A DNA stretch of 64,000 nt from Erysipelotrichaceae bacterium (GCA_017404205.1 JAFRCV010000013.1:102867-166866); one strand, 5' to 3'; counted from the first letter of the stretch, positions 1-9,480 are shown. A program made the numbers and translations. Notes: a model not told the origin generated them from the letters alone.

Positions 1-1
1 A

Positions 2-1000
2 AATGCCAAAGCCGTTGAAGTTAAAAATGGTTTAATGCGTTTTTCAGTTATGGAAGATAAATGTTTAGATATTTCTGAATTAACTTACAAGGGACTACAT
101 ATTAATTTTCTAGCTAAAACAGGATTAATGGGACGCAATCAATTTGATACGCGTGGCATGGAAGCTAAAAGAAGTTTGATGTTAGGACTACTTTTCACTT
201 GTGGTTTTGAAAATATTTGCACAACGTATTATGATGACAAAGGCAAAGAATATCCTTTCCATGGTCGTTTAAGAACAACGCCAGCTTCACATGTTTGTGC
301 AAGTGGTAATTGGGTTAATGATGACTATGTAATGGAAATAAGTGGTGATATTAGAGAAGCAGAACTAGGTGGTGAAAATTTACTTCTTCATAGGACAATC
401 AAAACAAAGCTAGGATCTTATGAAGTGGAAATAATTGATGAAGTTAGTAATGAAGCTTTCCGTGATGAAACAAAGATGCAACTATATCACTTTAATATGG
501 GCTATCCTTTCTTAAATGAAAAGACACATGTATTATTACCAACTAAAGAGATAACAATGAAAAATGAAATTGCTTCTATGCACAAAGATGAATGGGAATA
601 TATGGGCAAGCCTAAAGATAATGAACCAGAATATATCTACATTCATGATTTGGCTAGTGATGAAGAAGGAAATACATTTGTGGCTTGTGTCAATGATGAA
701 GAAGAAATTGCCTTTAAGCTTATGTTTAACAAAAAACAGCTTCCTTATTTTATGGAATGGAAAAATACAGCAAGTGGTGATTATGCTTTAGGACTTGAAC
801 CTTCAAATTCAATTGTATGGGCTAGAAAGTGGCATGAAAAGCATGGAAACTTGCCAATGATTAAAGCACAAAGTAGAGAAGTTACAAAACTAAAATTTGC
901 CATTATTGATGGTAAAGAAAATATTGAAAAACTTAAAAATGAAGTTAATGATTTGTTAGAAAAAGATTTAGTAAAGGGCGTACATTATGAAATGGATTGA
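2..1000 (+). CDS. DUF4432 family protein (aldose-epimerase-like), 5' end outside window
   Basis: The frame is open from base 2 without a start that fits the family, so the gene begins upstream of the window and 332 residues are visible. The opening residues read like the DUF4432 N-terminus, with a D-x-x-C-L-D-I-S motif followed by Y-K-G, and the family's H-G-R is at F-H-G-R. DUF4432 proteins adopt the galactose-mutarotase fold and sit in sugar operons; their reaction is generally not established. It overlaps the next gene by 14 bases and is part of the long catabolic operon, so a sugar or sugar-acid epimerase or binding role is an inference. The family call is fairly secure, the function is not. 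Confidence 0.72.
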   Translation, partial: NAKAVEVKNGLMRFSVMEDKCLDISELTYKGLHINFLAKTGLMGRNQFDTRGMEAKRSLMLGLLFTCGFENICTTYYDDKGKEYPFHGRLRTTPASHVCASGNWVNDDYVMEISGDIREAELGGENLLLHRTIKTKLGSYEVEIIDEVSNEAFRDETKMQLYHFNMGYPFLNEKTHVLLPTKEITMKNEIASMHKDEWEYMGKPKDNEPEYIYIHDLASDEEGNTFVACVNDEEEIAFKLMFNKKQLPYFMEWKNTASGDYALGLEPSNSIVWARKWHEKHGNLPMIKAQSREVTKLKFAIIDGKENIEKLKNEVNDLLEKDLVKGVHYEMD

Positions 1001-1997
1001 TATAAATGAAAAACCAATAAAAATTAGCGGTTTAGGACATATTGATAAAGAAAAAGGTGAATATTTTCGTTTGCCTCTAGATGTCATTGATACAATTAGT
1101 AAAAATGTTTCTTCATTAGCTAGATGTTCAGCAAGTGGAAGAGTTCGCTTTACTACTAATTCAAAACACTTATTAATCAAATATAAAGTAAAAGGAAGGG
1201 TTCCTAATGGCATCTTATCTGTAAATGCGAACAATTATGCAGCTTTATATTTAGATAATCAGTATGATGTTTCATGTATTAAAACATATGAAGAAGATGA
1301 ATCATATTATTTATTGGAAGCTAATGAAGGCCATTTAGAAATGACTAGTGGTGATATTATGATCTACTTGCCAATGAGAGATTCAATTACAGAAATGGAA
1401 ATCGGTATTGATGATGATGCATGGATTAATAAACCAAGACCATACAAATACAAAAAACCAATTGTCTTTTATGGATCATCAATCGTTCAAGGACTTTGTG
1501 GAAGCCATTCTGGTCGATCATATGTTGACCAAGTTGGAAGAATTGTTGATAGTGAATATCGCAATTTAGGTTTTTCGGGTTGTGCTTTAGGTGAAGATAA
1601 TATAGCTAAATATATTGCTGGATTAGATATGTCAATATTTGTATTCGACTATGATCACAATGCACCAAGTGTGAAGCATTTAAGAGATACCCATGAAAGA
1701 TTCTTTAAGATATTTAGGAGTGTTCAAAAGGATACACCTGTAATAATGATTTCTAAACCTAACATATTGCCATGGGTAAAAGAAGATTATGAAAGAAAAG
1801 AAATCATTAGAAAGACATATTTAAATGCTTTAGAAAACGGCGATAAGAATGTCTATTTCATCGATGGTGAAGATTTCTTTGGAAGAGATGAAACACGTTA
1901 TGAATATACAGAAGATGCACTTCATCCAAATGATGCTGGAATGAATCAAATGGCAAAAATAGTATCTAAACAAATAAAGGAAATATTGGAGAAGTAA
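987..1997 (+). CDS. SGNH/GDSL-type hydrolase (esterase), copy 1
   Basis: A 336-residue protein. The block I nucleophile motif F-Y-G-S-S-I-V-Q-G lies near residue 160, block II is G-F-S-G, and the catalytic Asp-His pair is in D-A-L-H-P-N near the C-terminus. The first ~150 residues are a beta-rich extension like the GxDLY domain that precedes Lipase_GDSL_3 domains. No signal peptide is visible, so it should act in the cytoplasm. Enzymes of this type remove acetyl or other acyl groups, often from carbohydrates. It overlaps both neighbours and is followed by a paralogue, which suggests a substrate with more than one ester. Substrate is unknown. Confidence 0.85.
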   Translation: MKWIDINEKPIKISGLGHIDKEKGEYFRLPLDVIDTISKNVSSLARCSASGRVRFTTNSKHLLIKYKVKGRVPNGILSVNANNYAALYLDNQYDVSCIKTYEEDESYYLLEANEGHLEMTSGDIMIYLPMRDSITEMEIGIDDDAWINKPRPYKYKKPIVFYGSSIVQGLCGSHSGRSYVDQVGRIVDSEYRNLGFSGCALGEDNIAKYIAGLDMSIFVFDYDHNAPSVKHLRDTHERFFKIFRSVQKDTPVIMISKPNILPWVKEDYERKEIIRKTYLNALENGDKNVYFIDGEDFFGRDETRYEYTEDALHPNDAGMNQMAKIVSKQIKEILEK

Positions 1998-3004
1998 TGA
2001 AATACTTTGATATTAGAGAATTAGAAATTAGAGGCTTAAAACACATTGACAATGATGCCAATGAGTATTATCGTTTGCCTTTGAATATGATTGATAAAGT
2101 AAATGAGAATGTTACTTTTTTAGCCAAGGAAACAGCAGGAGCAAGAATACGTTTTAAGACAAATTCTAAAAATCTACATATCAAATATCAAGTTAATGAA
2201 GTTGAAGGATCACTGTTGATGTCAGGAATAGCTAATAGTTTTATTGGCGTTTATATCGATAACAATTATTCTGGTTTAATGGCTGAAGACTGCATTTCAA
2301 ATAAAGAATATTTGGAATATAAGAGTTCTTATTTTCTAGATGGTCAATATCATGATGTAACTATTTATTTGCCAATCCATAGTCAATTATTATCACTTTG
2401 TGTTGGCATTGATGAAGATAGTGAAATCATAAATGCCAAACCGTATAAATATGAAGAGCCAGTTGTCTTTTATGGCTCTTCAATAACTCAAGGGTTGGCA
2501 AGTTCGCATGCAGGAGCAAGCTATGTTGATAAACTATGTCGAGAAGTAGATTGCGATTATCTAAATCTAGGATTCTCTGGTTCTTGTAAAGGTGAAACAA
2601 GTATTGGCGAATATATTGCAAGTTTAGATATGTCAGCATTTGTACTTGATTATGATCATAATGCACCAACCATTGAACACTTGAGAAAGACACATGAAGC
2701 CTTTTATAGATTAGTAAGAGATTTACATCCTGGTATGCCGATAATTCTATTAAGTAAACCTAATTTCTATTATTTTAGAGAAAAAGATTTGATTAGAAGA
2801 GAGATTATTAAACAAACATATTTAAATGCCAAAAAGAGAAATGAAAATACATATTTCATAGATGGCGAAACATATTTTGGAAAGCAAGGACGTTATGAAT
2901 GTACAGTAGATGGACTTCATCCAAATGAATTAGGAATGGAAAAAATGGCACATACAATAGCGCCAGTATTAATAAAAGCACTTGAGGAGGATTGTTATGA
3001 GTGA
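1997..3004 (+). CDS. SGNH/GDSL-type hydrolase (esterase), copy 2
   Basis: A 335-residue tandem paralogue of the preceding gene. The ATG shares a base with the upstream TAA, which points to translational coupling. It keeps F-Y-G-S-S-I-T-Q-G (nucleophile Ser near residue 160), G-F-S-G and D-G-L-H-P-N, and both copies share Y-D-H-N-A-P between these blocks. No export signal is visible. The paralogues have diverged throughout, so this is an old duplication with probable specialisation rather than a recent copy. Likely a cytoplasmic de-acylase of the sugar handled by this operon; substrate unknown. Confidence 0.85.
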   Translation: MKYFDIRELEIRGLKHIDNDANEYYRLPLNMIDKVNENVTFLAKETAGARIRFKTNSKNLHIKYQVNEVEGSLLMSGIANSFIGVYIDNNYSGLMAEDCISNKEYLEYKSSYFLDGQYHDVTIYLPIHSQLLSLCVGIDEDSEIINAKPYKYEEPVVFYGSSITQGLASSHAGASYVDKLCREVDCDYLNLGFSGSCKGETSIGEYIASLDMSAFVLDYDHNAPTIEHLRKTHEAFYRLVRDLHPGMPIILLSKPNFYYFREKDLIRREIIKQTYLNAKKRNENTYFIDGETYFGKQGRYECTVDGLHPNELGMEKMAHTIAPVLIKALEEDCYE

Positions 3005-4181
3005 TTATTATCAAATGAGTTTAAAGATGCATGAAGAAAATCATGGCAAATTAGAAGTTGTTTCAAAAGTAAAAGTTGAAAACAAAGAAGATTTATCAGT
3101 TGCCTATACGCCAGGAGTAGCTGAACCTTGTAGAAAGATTCATGAAAACAAAGAAGATGCATATAAATACACAATCAAATCACACACTATTGCCGTAGTT
3201 AGTGATGGTACAGCTGTTTTAGGGCTTGGCGATATTGGACCTGAAGCTGCGATGCCTGTAATGGAAGGCAAATCTTTATTATTTAAAGAATTTGGAAATG
3301 TTGATGCTGTTCCAATTTGTTTGGATACAAAAGATACAGAAGAAATTATTAAGACGGTTAAATATTTAGCTCCAACATTTGGCGGAATTAATCTTGAAGA
3401 TATTTCAGCACCACGTTGTTTTGAAATTGAAACAAGATTAAAAGAAGAATTGGATATTCCTGTATTCCATGATGACCAACATGGTACAGCAATTGTTTTA
3501 TGTGCCGCATTAATAAATGCTTTAAAAGTTATTAATAAAAAGTGGGAAGATTTACACATTGTAATTTGTGGTGCCGGTAGTGCTGGTATTGCGATTGCGA
3601 AATTATTAATGCAAATGCATCCAGCAGATATTATCCTAACAGCTAGAAAAGGAGCTTTGGAAGAATCTGAAGAATGGATGAATCCAGCTCAAAGAGAAAT
3701 ATCAAAGATTACAAATAAAAATCACGAAAGAGGAAGTTTGGCAGATGTCATTAAAGGAAAGGATGTCTTCATTGGTGTATCAGGCCCAAATCTTGTGACA
3801 AAAGAAATGGTTGAAACAATGAATGAAGATGCTTGTATATTTGCGCTTGCTAATCCTGTACCAGAAATTATGCCAGAAGAAGCTAAAATGGGCGGTGCAA
3901 GGATTGTAGCAACTGGCCGTTCTGATTATCCTAATCAAGTAAACAATGTACTTGTTTTCCCTGGATTATTTAAGGGCGCATTGATGGTGCAAGCAAAACA
4001 AATAGTTGAAGAAATGAAAATTGCTGCTGCTAGAGCAATTGCTTCTCTAGTAAGTGAAGAAGAATTGAATGAAGAATATATTATTCCTTCACCATTTGAT
4101 CGTCGAGTAGCTGATGTTGTAGCTAATGAAGTAGCTAAAGTAGCTGAAGAATTAGGTATTGCTAGAAAACCTAGACAATAG
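2997..4181 (+). CDS. NAD(P)-dependent malic enzyme (malate to pyruvate + CO2)
   Basis: 394 residues, the usual length of the short bacterial malic enzymes. It has S-V-A-Y-T-P-G-V-A-E-P (catalytic Tyr), E-G-K-S-L-L-F-K-E-F-G (catalytic Lys region), E-D-I-S-A-P and F-H-D-D-Q-H-G-T-A (metal ligands), and the nucleotide-binding C-G-A-G-S-A-G-I-A. An ATG five codons upstream is possible, but GAGGAGG at 2984-2990 sits 6 bases before the ATG at 2997, so that start is chosen; it overlaps the upstream stop. A malic enzyme inside a sugar-acid operon could return C4 acid to pyruvate or recycle a cofactor. The family is certain; a related hydroxy acid as true substrate cannot be excluded. Confidence 0.92.
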   Translation: MSDYYQMSLKMHEENHGKLEVVSKVKVENKEDLSVAYTPGVAEPCRKIHENKEDAYKYTIKSHTIAVVSDGTAVLGLGDIGPEAAMPVMEGKSLLFKEFGNVDAVPICLDTKDTEEIIKTVKYLAPTFGGINLEDISAPRCFEIETRLKEELDIPVFHDDQHGTAIVLCAALINALKVINKKWEDLHIVICGAGSAGIAIAKLLMQMHPADIILTARKGALEESEEWMNPAQREISKITNKNHERGSLADVIKGKDVFIGVSGPNLVTKEMVETMNEDACIFALANPVPEIMPEEAKMGGARIVATGRSDYPNQVNNVLVFPGLFKGALMVQAKQIVEEMKIAAARAIASLVSEEELNEEYIIPSPFDRRVADVVANEVAKVAEELGIARKPRQ

Positions 4182-4198
4182 AAAAGGAGAAGAAAATT

Positions 4199-5158
4199 AT
4201 GTTTACACCTAAAAAAATTGATTTTACTAAAACAAAAACATTTAGTGCAGTTAATCGCCACAATCTTGTAAGAATTGATAACTTACGTACACCAGGAGCT
4301 CAAGATGATAATCTATTTACTTCTCCTGAATTTGAAACATTGATCGAAAAATTAAAAGAAGCAAGAGACAACAAAAAAACTATTACTTGTTTCTATGGTG
4401 CACATGTAATTAAATGTGGATTATCAAGATATTTGATTTGGCTAATGAAAAATGGTTATATAACTCATTTAGCATCAAATGGTGCTGGAAGCATACATGA
4501 CTTTGAATTGGCATATCTAGGTGGAACATCAGAACATGTTCCAACAGCTATTGAAGATGGCTCATTTGGTATGTGGGAAGAAACCGGTTTGTGGATGACA
4601 GAAGCCATCAAAGAAGGTGCTAAAAACAATTATGGCTATGGTCAAAGCTTATATGCTTATGTTAAAAAACATCCAGAAAGATTCCCTAATAAAGAAGATT
4701 GCGTTTTCTATCAAGCATATGAGCTTGGTGTTCCAATTACTTACCATATAACAATTGGTACAGATATAATTGACCAACATCCTAACATGGATTTTGAAGC
4801 TAAGGGTAAAATATCGGGTATTGATTTTGCGTATTTCTGTGCATCTGTCGCAAGTCTTGATGGTGGTGTACATATGAATATTGGTTCTTCAGTAACAGGA
4901 CCTGAAGTATTCTTAAAAGCTTTATCTATCGCTAGAAATCAAGGCAATCCAACATTTAATATTACGACTGCTAACTTTGATATTATTCCTCTTGGCGATT
5001 ATAAATCAGATATTGCGAAAGACAAATTTGATTATTATTATCGTCCAAGAAAGAATGTCATCAATCGTCCAACTTCTAAAGGTGGAACTGGCTTATATAT
5101 TTACGGTCATCATGAAGATACTATACCTTCGATTTATGATCGTTTAAAGGACAGATAA
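4199..5158 (+). CDS. Deoxyhypusine-synthase-like protein of unknown function
   Basis: 319 residues behind a good ribosome site (AAAAGGAGAAG). The stretch S-N-G-A-G-S-I-H-D-F-E-L-A-Y-L-G-G-T-S-E near residues 92-111 matches the NAD-binding core of deoxyhypusine synthases, where homologues have G-x-x-H-D-x-E-L and G-G-T-S-E-D. The C-terminal block that carries the catalytic lysine in true enzymes (W-G-K-I) is absent; there is a basic Tyr-rich run and G-G-T-G-L-Y-I instead. Bacteria lack eIF5A, so hypusination is not expected. Its position between malic enzyme and a sugar kinase suggests an NAD-dependent step on a small molecule in the same pathway. That is inference. Confidence 0.6.
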   Translation: MFTPKKIDFTKTKTFSAVNRHNLVRIDNLRTPGAQDDNLFTSPEFETLIEKLKEARDNKKTITCFYGAHVIKCGLSRYLIWLMKNGYITHLASNGAGSIHDFELAYLGGTSEHVPTAIEDGSFGMWEETGLWMTEAIKEGAKNNYGYGQSLYAYVKKHPERFPNKEDCVFYQAYELGVPITYHITIGTDIIDQHPNMDFEAKGKISGIDFAYFCASVASLDGGVHMNIGSSVTGPEVFLKALSIARNQGNPTFNITTANFDIIPLGDYKSDIAKDKFDYYYRPRKNVINRPTSKGGTGLYIYGHHEDTIPSIYDRLKDR

Positions 5159-5160
5159 TT

Positions 5161-6198
5161 ATGCTAAAAGAAATAAAGCTAAGCAAGCAAAGAGTTGAAG
5201 AGATTAATAATAGTTTAAAAAATGTTCATGTTGTGACAATTGGTGATATATGCTTAGACTATTATGCATATGCTGATATGAAAATATCAGAATTATCTCG
5301 AGAGACTCCTCATCACCCACTTCCAATTGTTAAAGAAATATTTGCATTAGGTGGCGGAGGAAATGTTGTTAATAACATTAATACATTAAGAGTTGGAAAA
5401 TTAACGCCAGTATCAATCATCGGCAATGACTGGCGTGGATTCATTGTTGAAAAATATTTGAATGATTACGGTTTTGATACAAGTCATATTATCAAAAGTA
5501 ATAATTTTACAACTACTTGTTATCTAAAACCAATGCGTACAGGAATTTCAAAAGTAGTATATGAAGATCCTCGTCTTGATTTTGAAAATCGTTCAACATT
5601 AAATAGTGAAGATGAAGAAAGATTGATAAATCAAATTGATGATGCTTGTAGGGATTGCGATGTAATTGCTGTATCAGATCAAGTTAGATGTGGCATCGTA
5701 ACTGCAAGAGTGCGTGAGAGAATTAATTATTGGGCTAAATATAAAAAAGTAATAGTTGATAGCAGAGACCATGCAAGTGATTATGATGGTGTAATTGTTA
5801 AGCCAAATGAAGTTGAGGCTGCAATAATAATTGGCAAAGATATTAGCAATCTTAATTTAACGATTGATGATTATGCTCAAATAGGAAAACAACTTCATGA
5901 AAAAAACAAATGTCCTGCTATTGTAACACTAGGCGAACTTGGCGCATTGTGGTGTGATGATGATGGAGAAACACTTGCACCAACAATTAAAGCGACAGGT
6001 GAAATTGATATATGTGGTGCTGGCGATACATTCTTATCAGCATTAGCTAGTGCATATGGAGCTGGTGCAAGTGGGGCAGAAGCAATTGCTTATGGAAATA
6101 TTGCATCTGGAGTAACAATTAAAAAAATAGGAATGACAGGTACTGCAAGTCAAGAAGAAATATTAAATAAATTCAAGGAGTATTACGAACATGACTAG
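5161..6198 (+). CDS. PfkB/ribokinase-family sugar kinase, RfaE/HldE kinase-domain-like
   Basis: 345 residues. The N-terminal G-D-I-C-L-D-Y-Y and the G-G-G-G-N-V-V-N-N-I motif resemble the HldE (RfaE) kinase domain, which phosphorylates D-glycero-D-manno-heptose 7-phosphate at C1. The PfkB anion-hole and catalytic motif D-I-C-G-A-G-D-T-F is near residue 283. The cytidylyltransferase-like second domain of bifunctional HldE is missing, so no ADP-sugar would be made by this protein. It starts three bases after the upstream gene and overlaps the downstream HAD-SIS gene by 8 bases. A heptose or related sugar-phosphate kinase is the best guess; other PfkB substrates are possible. Confidence 0.78.
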   Translation: MLKEIKLSKQRVEEINNSLKNVHVVTIGDICLDYYAYADMKISELSRETPHHPLPIVKEIFALGGGGNVVNNINTLRVGKLTPVSIIGNDWRGFIVEKYLNDYGFDTSHIIKSNNFTTTCYLKPMRTGISKVVYEDPRLDFENRSTLNSEDEERLINQIDDACRDCDVIAVSDQVRCGIVTARVRERINYWAKYKKVIVDSRDHASDYDGVIVKPNEVEAAIIIGKDISNLNLTIDDYAQIGKQLHEKNKCPAIVTLGELGALWCDDDGETLAPTIKATGEIDICGAGDTFLSALASAYGAGASGAEAIAYGNIASGVTIKKIGMTGTASQEEILNKFKEYYEHD

Positions 6199-7657
6199 AC
6201 AATTTGAAGTAATGAACAAAGATGCTCATGTAAATGGAAAAATAAAAGCAGCAATCTTTGATTTTGATGGAACTTTTTCAACATTACGTTGTGGATGGGA
6301 AAAGGTAATGCGTCCATTGATGTTAGAAGAAATATCAGGTGGCAAAGCTGAAGATGCTAGTCTAGAACTTCAAAGAGAAGTTGATGACTATATTGATCAA
6401 TCTACTGGTATTCAAACTGTTTATCAAATGCAATGGCTGATGGAGCAAGCTACTAAAGAAGGCAACAATCCTTTAAATCATGATGAATGGTGGTACAAAG
6501 AAAGATATAATGAACGCTTAATGGAACAGGTTTCTGTAAGATTAGATAGACTTGAAAAAGGTTTAGATTCACCAAAACAGTATCTAATCAAGGGCGCAGT
6601 TGATTTTCTATTAGAACTAAAAAATAATGGCATTGATTTATATCTTGCTAGTGGCACAGATAACAAAGATGTGCAAAGGGAAGCAAGAACATTAGGAGTT
6701 GATTCATACTTTACATTAATCAAAGGTGCACCAGAACATATGGCAGCATGTTCAAAAGAAGCTGTCATTAAAATGATTCTTGAAGAAAAGAATATTAAAG
6801 GTGAAGAATTATTACTTGTTGGTGATGGTAAAGTTGAAGTGGCATTAGGCAAAGAAGCTGGTGGATATGCAATTGGTGCTGCAACAAATGAGGAAAGTTT
6901 GCAAGGCGTAAATGAAATTAAAAAAGCACGTTTAATCAAAGCTGGTGCTGATGCCATTGTTGGTGATTTCTCAGAACTTAATAATTTAATGTCATGGTTA
7001 GGATATGCAAAGCCATTTAAAGAAACAACAAATAAATTTATTGATGATTTCTTTGAAAGACACAATCGTTTTGTAGATTTAAGAGGTAACTTAGAAAAAG
7101 CAATTCATCTATTTGTTGAAACATATAGAAATGGGAATAAGATTCTATTATGCGGAAATGGTGGAAGTGCTAGCGATGCTGATCATATTACTGGTGAATT
7201 ATTAAAAGGCTTCTTATATAAAAGACCATTAAATGAAGAATTAAAGAATAAATTAAAAGAATTTGAAAATGGTGAAGAATTAGCTAATAAACTACAATGT
7301 GGTTTACCAGCTATAGCACTAACAAATCATAGCGCATTATTAAGTGCCTTCGCTAATGATGTTGATCCTGAGATGGTATATGCTCAACAAGTAGTAGGAC
7401 TAGGAAAAAAAGGCGATTTACTTGTTGGTATATCAACTTCAGGCAATGCTAAAAATGTTGATTTGGCAATGAAAACTGCTAAAGCACTTGGATTAAATAC
7501 ACTTGGCTTAACAGGTAAAGATGGTGGCAAGCTTAAAAAGACAAGTGATATATGTTTAATAGCTCCAGAAAAAGAAACATATCTAATTCAAGAATGTCAT
7601 ATATGTTTCTATCATCTATTATGTGCCGCATGTGAAATGGAAATGTTTGAAAGATAG
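6191..7657 (+). CDS. Fusion: HAD-family phosphatase + GmhA-like SIS sugar-phosphate isomerase
   Basis: 488 residues. Residues ~20-275 form a HAD hydrolase with nucleophile motif I-F-D-F-D-G-T (Asp24, Asp26), a helical cap, and a late motif L-V-G-D-G-K. Residues ~290-488 form a SIS domain with C-G-N-G-G-S-A-S-D-A-D-H, A-F-A-N-D and G-I-S-T-S-G-N-A-K-N, the signatures of sedoheptulose-7-phosphate isomerase GmhA. In LPS heptose synthesis a GmhA isomerase, an HldE kinase and a GmhB HAD phosphatase act in sequence. Here all three activity types occur in two adjacent overlapping genes. AAGGAG precedes the ATG. Whether it interconverts heptoses is an inference. Confidence 0.82.
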   Translation: MTRQFEVMNKDAHVNGKIKAAIFDFDGTFSTLRCGWEKVMRPLMLEEISGGKAEDASLELQREVDDYIDQSTGIQTVYQMQWLMEQATKEGNNPLNHDEWWYKERYNERLMEQVSVRLDRLEKGLDSPKQYLIKGAVDFLLELKNNGIDLYLASGTDNKDVQREARTLGVDSYFTLIKGAPEHMAACSKEAVIKMILEEKNIKGEELLLVGDGKVEVALGKEAGGYAIGAATNEESLQGVNEIKKARLIKAGADAIVGDFSELNNLMSWLGYAKPFKETTNKFIDDFFERHNRFVDLRGNLEKAIHLFVETYRNGNKILLCGNGGSASDADHITGELLKGFLYKRPLNEELKNKLKEFENGEELANKLQCGLPAIALTNHSALLSAFANDVDPEMVYAQQVVGLGKKGDLLVGISTSGNAKNVDLAMKTAKALGLNTLGLTGKDGGKLKKTSDICLIAPEKETYLIQECHICFYHLLCAACEMEMFER

Positions 7658-7658
7658 T

Positions 7659-8357
7659 ATGAACAAAAAATATGTAGCAATTAAAAAAGCATTAGAAGTA
7701 TCAAAGAAATGCTACGATGCCGTTAAAGCCAATATTAAAGTTGGTGTCAGTGAACAAGATTTATACAATGTGGTTGCTAATACAATTAAAAAATATGGCG
7801 CTGGACATTGTGATGAATTCATCGGTGACTTTGTGTGCGGCGAAAGAACTGGTGATATTGGAGGAGATCCAAGCGACAAAAAAATGAAGATGGGTGATTT
7901 ATTTATCCTTGACTTATCAATAAAATATGATGGCTATTGGTCTGATACCTGCCGAACATTCTTCTTGGGCGAACCAACTGATGAACAAAGAAAAGCCTAC
8001 GATGCAATTATTCGTGCACAATATGTTGGAAAACTAGTAGCTAGAACAGGTGTTAAAGCTTGTGAAATTAAAAAAGTGATGGAAGATTTCTTAACATCTC
8101 AAGGCTTTGGTGGACTAATGCCTCATCATGCAGGACATTCAGTAGGTGAACTTCCATTCCAAGAGCCTGTATTTAAAATGGATTGTGATACACCTATTAG
8201 TAAGGGCGATGTAATTACGCTTGAACCTGGACTTTATTTTAAAGATAAATGGGGAATGCGAATAGAAAATAATTACATTGTTCATGAAGATTATTTAGAA
8301 GATATATTCATATACAGTAAAAAAATTGAAGATTTTATAATCAAGGGGGATAAATAA
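7659..8357 (+). CDS. M24-family metallohydrolase (aminopeptidase P/creatinase-like)
   Basis: 232 residues from the ATG at 7659, one base after the upstream stop; an in-frame ATG inside the upstream gene is less likely. This is a bare pita-bread domain without the N-terminal domain of prolidases. All five metal ligands are visible: D-L-S-I-K-Y-D-G-Y-W-S-D (two Asp), H-H-A-G-H-S-V-G (His), L-E-P-G-L-Y-F (Glu) and R-I-E-N-N-Y (Glu). Relatives cleave Xaa-Pro peptides or amide-like bonds, as creatinase does. Inside this operon it may release an amino acid or amine from the imported compound; that role is speculative. Confidence 0.85.
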   Translation: MNKKYVAIKKALEVSKKCYDAVKANIKVGVSEQDLYNVVANTIKKYGAGHCDEFIGDFVCGERTGDIGGDPSDKKMKMGDLFILDLSIKYDGYWSDTCRTFFLGEPTDEQRKAYDAIIRAQYVGKLVARTGVKACEIKKVMEDFLTSQGFGGLMPHHAGHSVGELPFQEPVFKMDCDTPISKGDVITLEPGLYFKDKWGMRIENNYIVHEDYLEDIFIYSKKIEDFIIKGDK

Positions 8358-9479
8358 ATGAAGATTACTGATGTTGAAACTATAATTGTAAGGCAACCTG
8401 GAGGTATTACTTTAATTGGTGATGGAACACAAGATACTTGTATTATTCTTGTTCATACTGATGCAGGTATAACTGGTGCTGCTGAAGTTGATTCTGCTCC
8501 ATATGTATTAAAATCAATTATTGAAATGCCTGCTTCTCATCAAGCTTGCCAAGGACTTAGAGATTTAGTAGTAGGCGAAGATCCATTTGATGTTGAAAAA
8601 ATTTGGAATAAAATGTATGAATTCGCTTATTATCATGGTAGAGCAGCAGCAGTAATTCACGCAATGAGCGGTATTGATAACGCCATCTGGGATATTATGG
8701 GTAAAGCTACAGGTTTACCTTGTCATAAATTATTAGGCGGTGCTTATCGAAGCGAAATACCTGCTTATATTTCTATCTTGATGCCTTCAACTGTTGAAGA
8801 AGTAAAAGCTTTAGTAGCTCATCATATGAAAGAAGGATATTGTGGTATTAAATTTGGTTGGGGCAATCTTGGCCAAAATATCAATAAAGATATCGAATTA
8901 GTAAAAGCTGCTAGAGAAGCTTTGGGACCAGACAAAATATTGATGATCGATATTGCCATGGCTTGGAATGATTACAAGGTTGCTTTAAAAGCTTGTAAAG
9001 AATTTGAAAAATATAATGTATATTGGGTAGAAGAACCATTTAGAGTTGATAGAGAAAAAGATTTTGTTAAATTAAGAGATAACACATCATTAAATATTTC
9101 AACTGGTGAAGAATTCTTCTCTTTTGAAGAATTTAGAAGCTATATTGATTCTGGTGCTTGTGATATTATTCAACCAGATATTTCTAGATGTGGCGGTTTA
9201 ACTGTCGCAAGAAAAGTTAGAGATTATGCTTATCCAAAAGGTGTTAGAGTTGTTCCGCATAACTTTAAATCTGGTTTATTATTGTCAGCTACATTACAAT
9301 TCATAGCTACAATTCCTAATGCATTATTCTTAGAATACTGTGGACAAGAAACAGTATTAAGTAGAAATTTAATCAAAGATCCAATTGAAGCTGTAAATGG
9401 TACTGTTAAAATACCTACTAAACCAGGCATGGGCTTTGAACTTGAATGGGATACAATAAATAAATATAGAGTAGACTAA
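8358..9479 (+). CDS. Enolase-superfamily (mandelate racemase-like) sugar-acid dehydratase, copy 1
   Basis: 373 residues, with an ATG directly after the upstream stop and AAGGGGGA as ribosome site. The N-terminal capping domain is followed by a TIM barrel with I-K-F-G-W (Lys165, where the family places its first catalytic base), metal ligands in M-I-D-I-A (Asp198), V-E-E-P (about 224-227) and T-G-E-E (Glu251), and the second-strand H in V-P-H-N. Members of this group dehydrate aldonic or uronic acids to 2-keto-3-deoxy acids. A downstream aldolase would cleave such a product. The exact acid cannot be read from the sequence. Confidence 0.85.
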   Translation: MKITDVETIIVRQPGGITLIGDGTQDTCIILVHTDAGITGAAEVDSAPYVLKSIIEMPASHQACQGLRDLVVGEDPFDVEKIWNKMYEFAYYHGRAAAVIHAMSGIDNAIWDIMGKATGLPCHKLLGGAYRSEIPAYISILMPSTVEEVKALVAHHMKEGYCGIKFGWGNLGQNINKDIELVKAAREALGPDKILMIDIAMAWNDYKVALKACKEFEKYNVYWVEEPFRVDREKDFVKLRDNTSLNISTGEEFFSFEEFRSYIDSGACDIIQPDISRCGGLTVARKVRDYAYPKGVRVVPHNFKSGLLLSATLQFIATIPNALFLEYCGQETVLSRNLIKDPIEAVNGTVKIPTKPGMGFELEWDTINKYRVD

Positions 9480-9480
9480 T

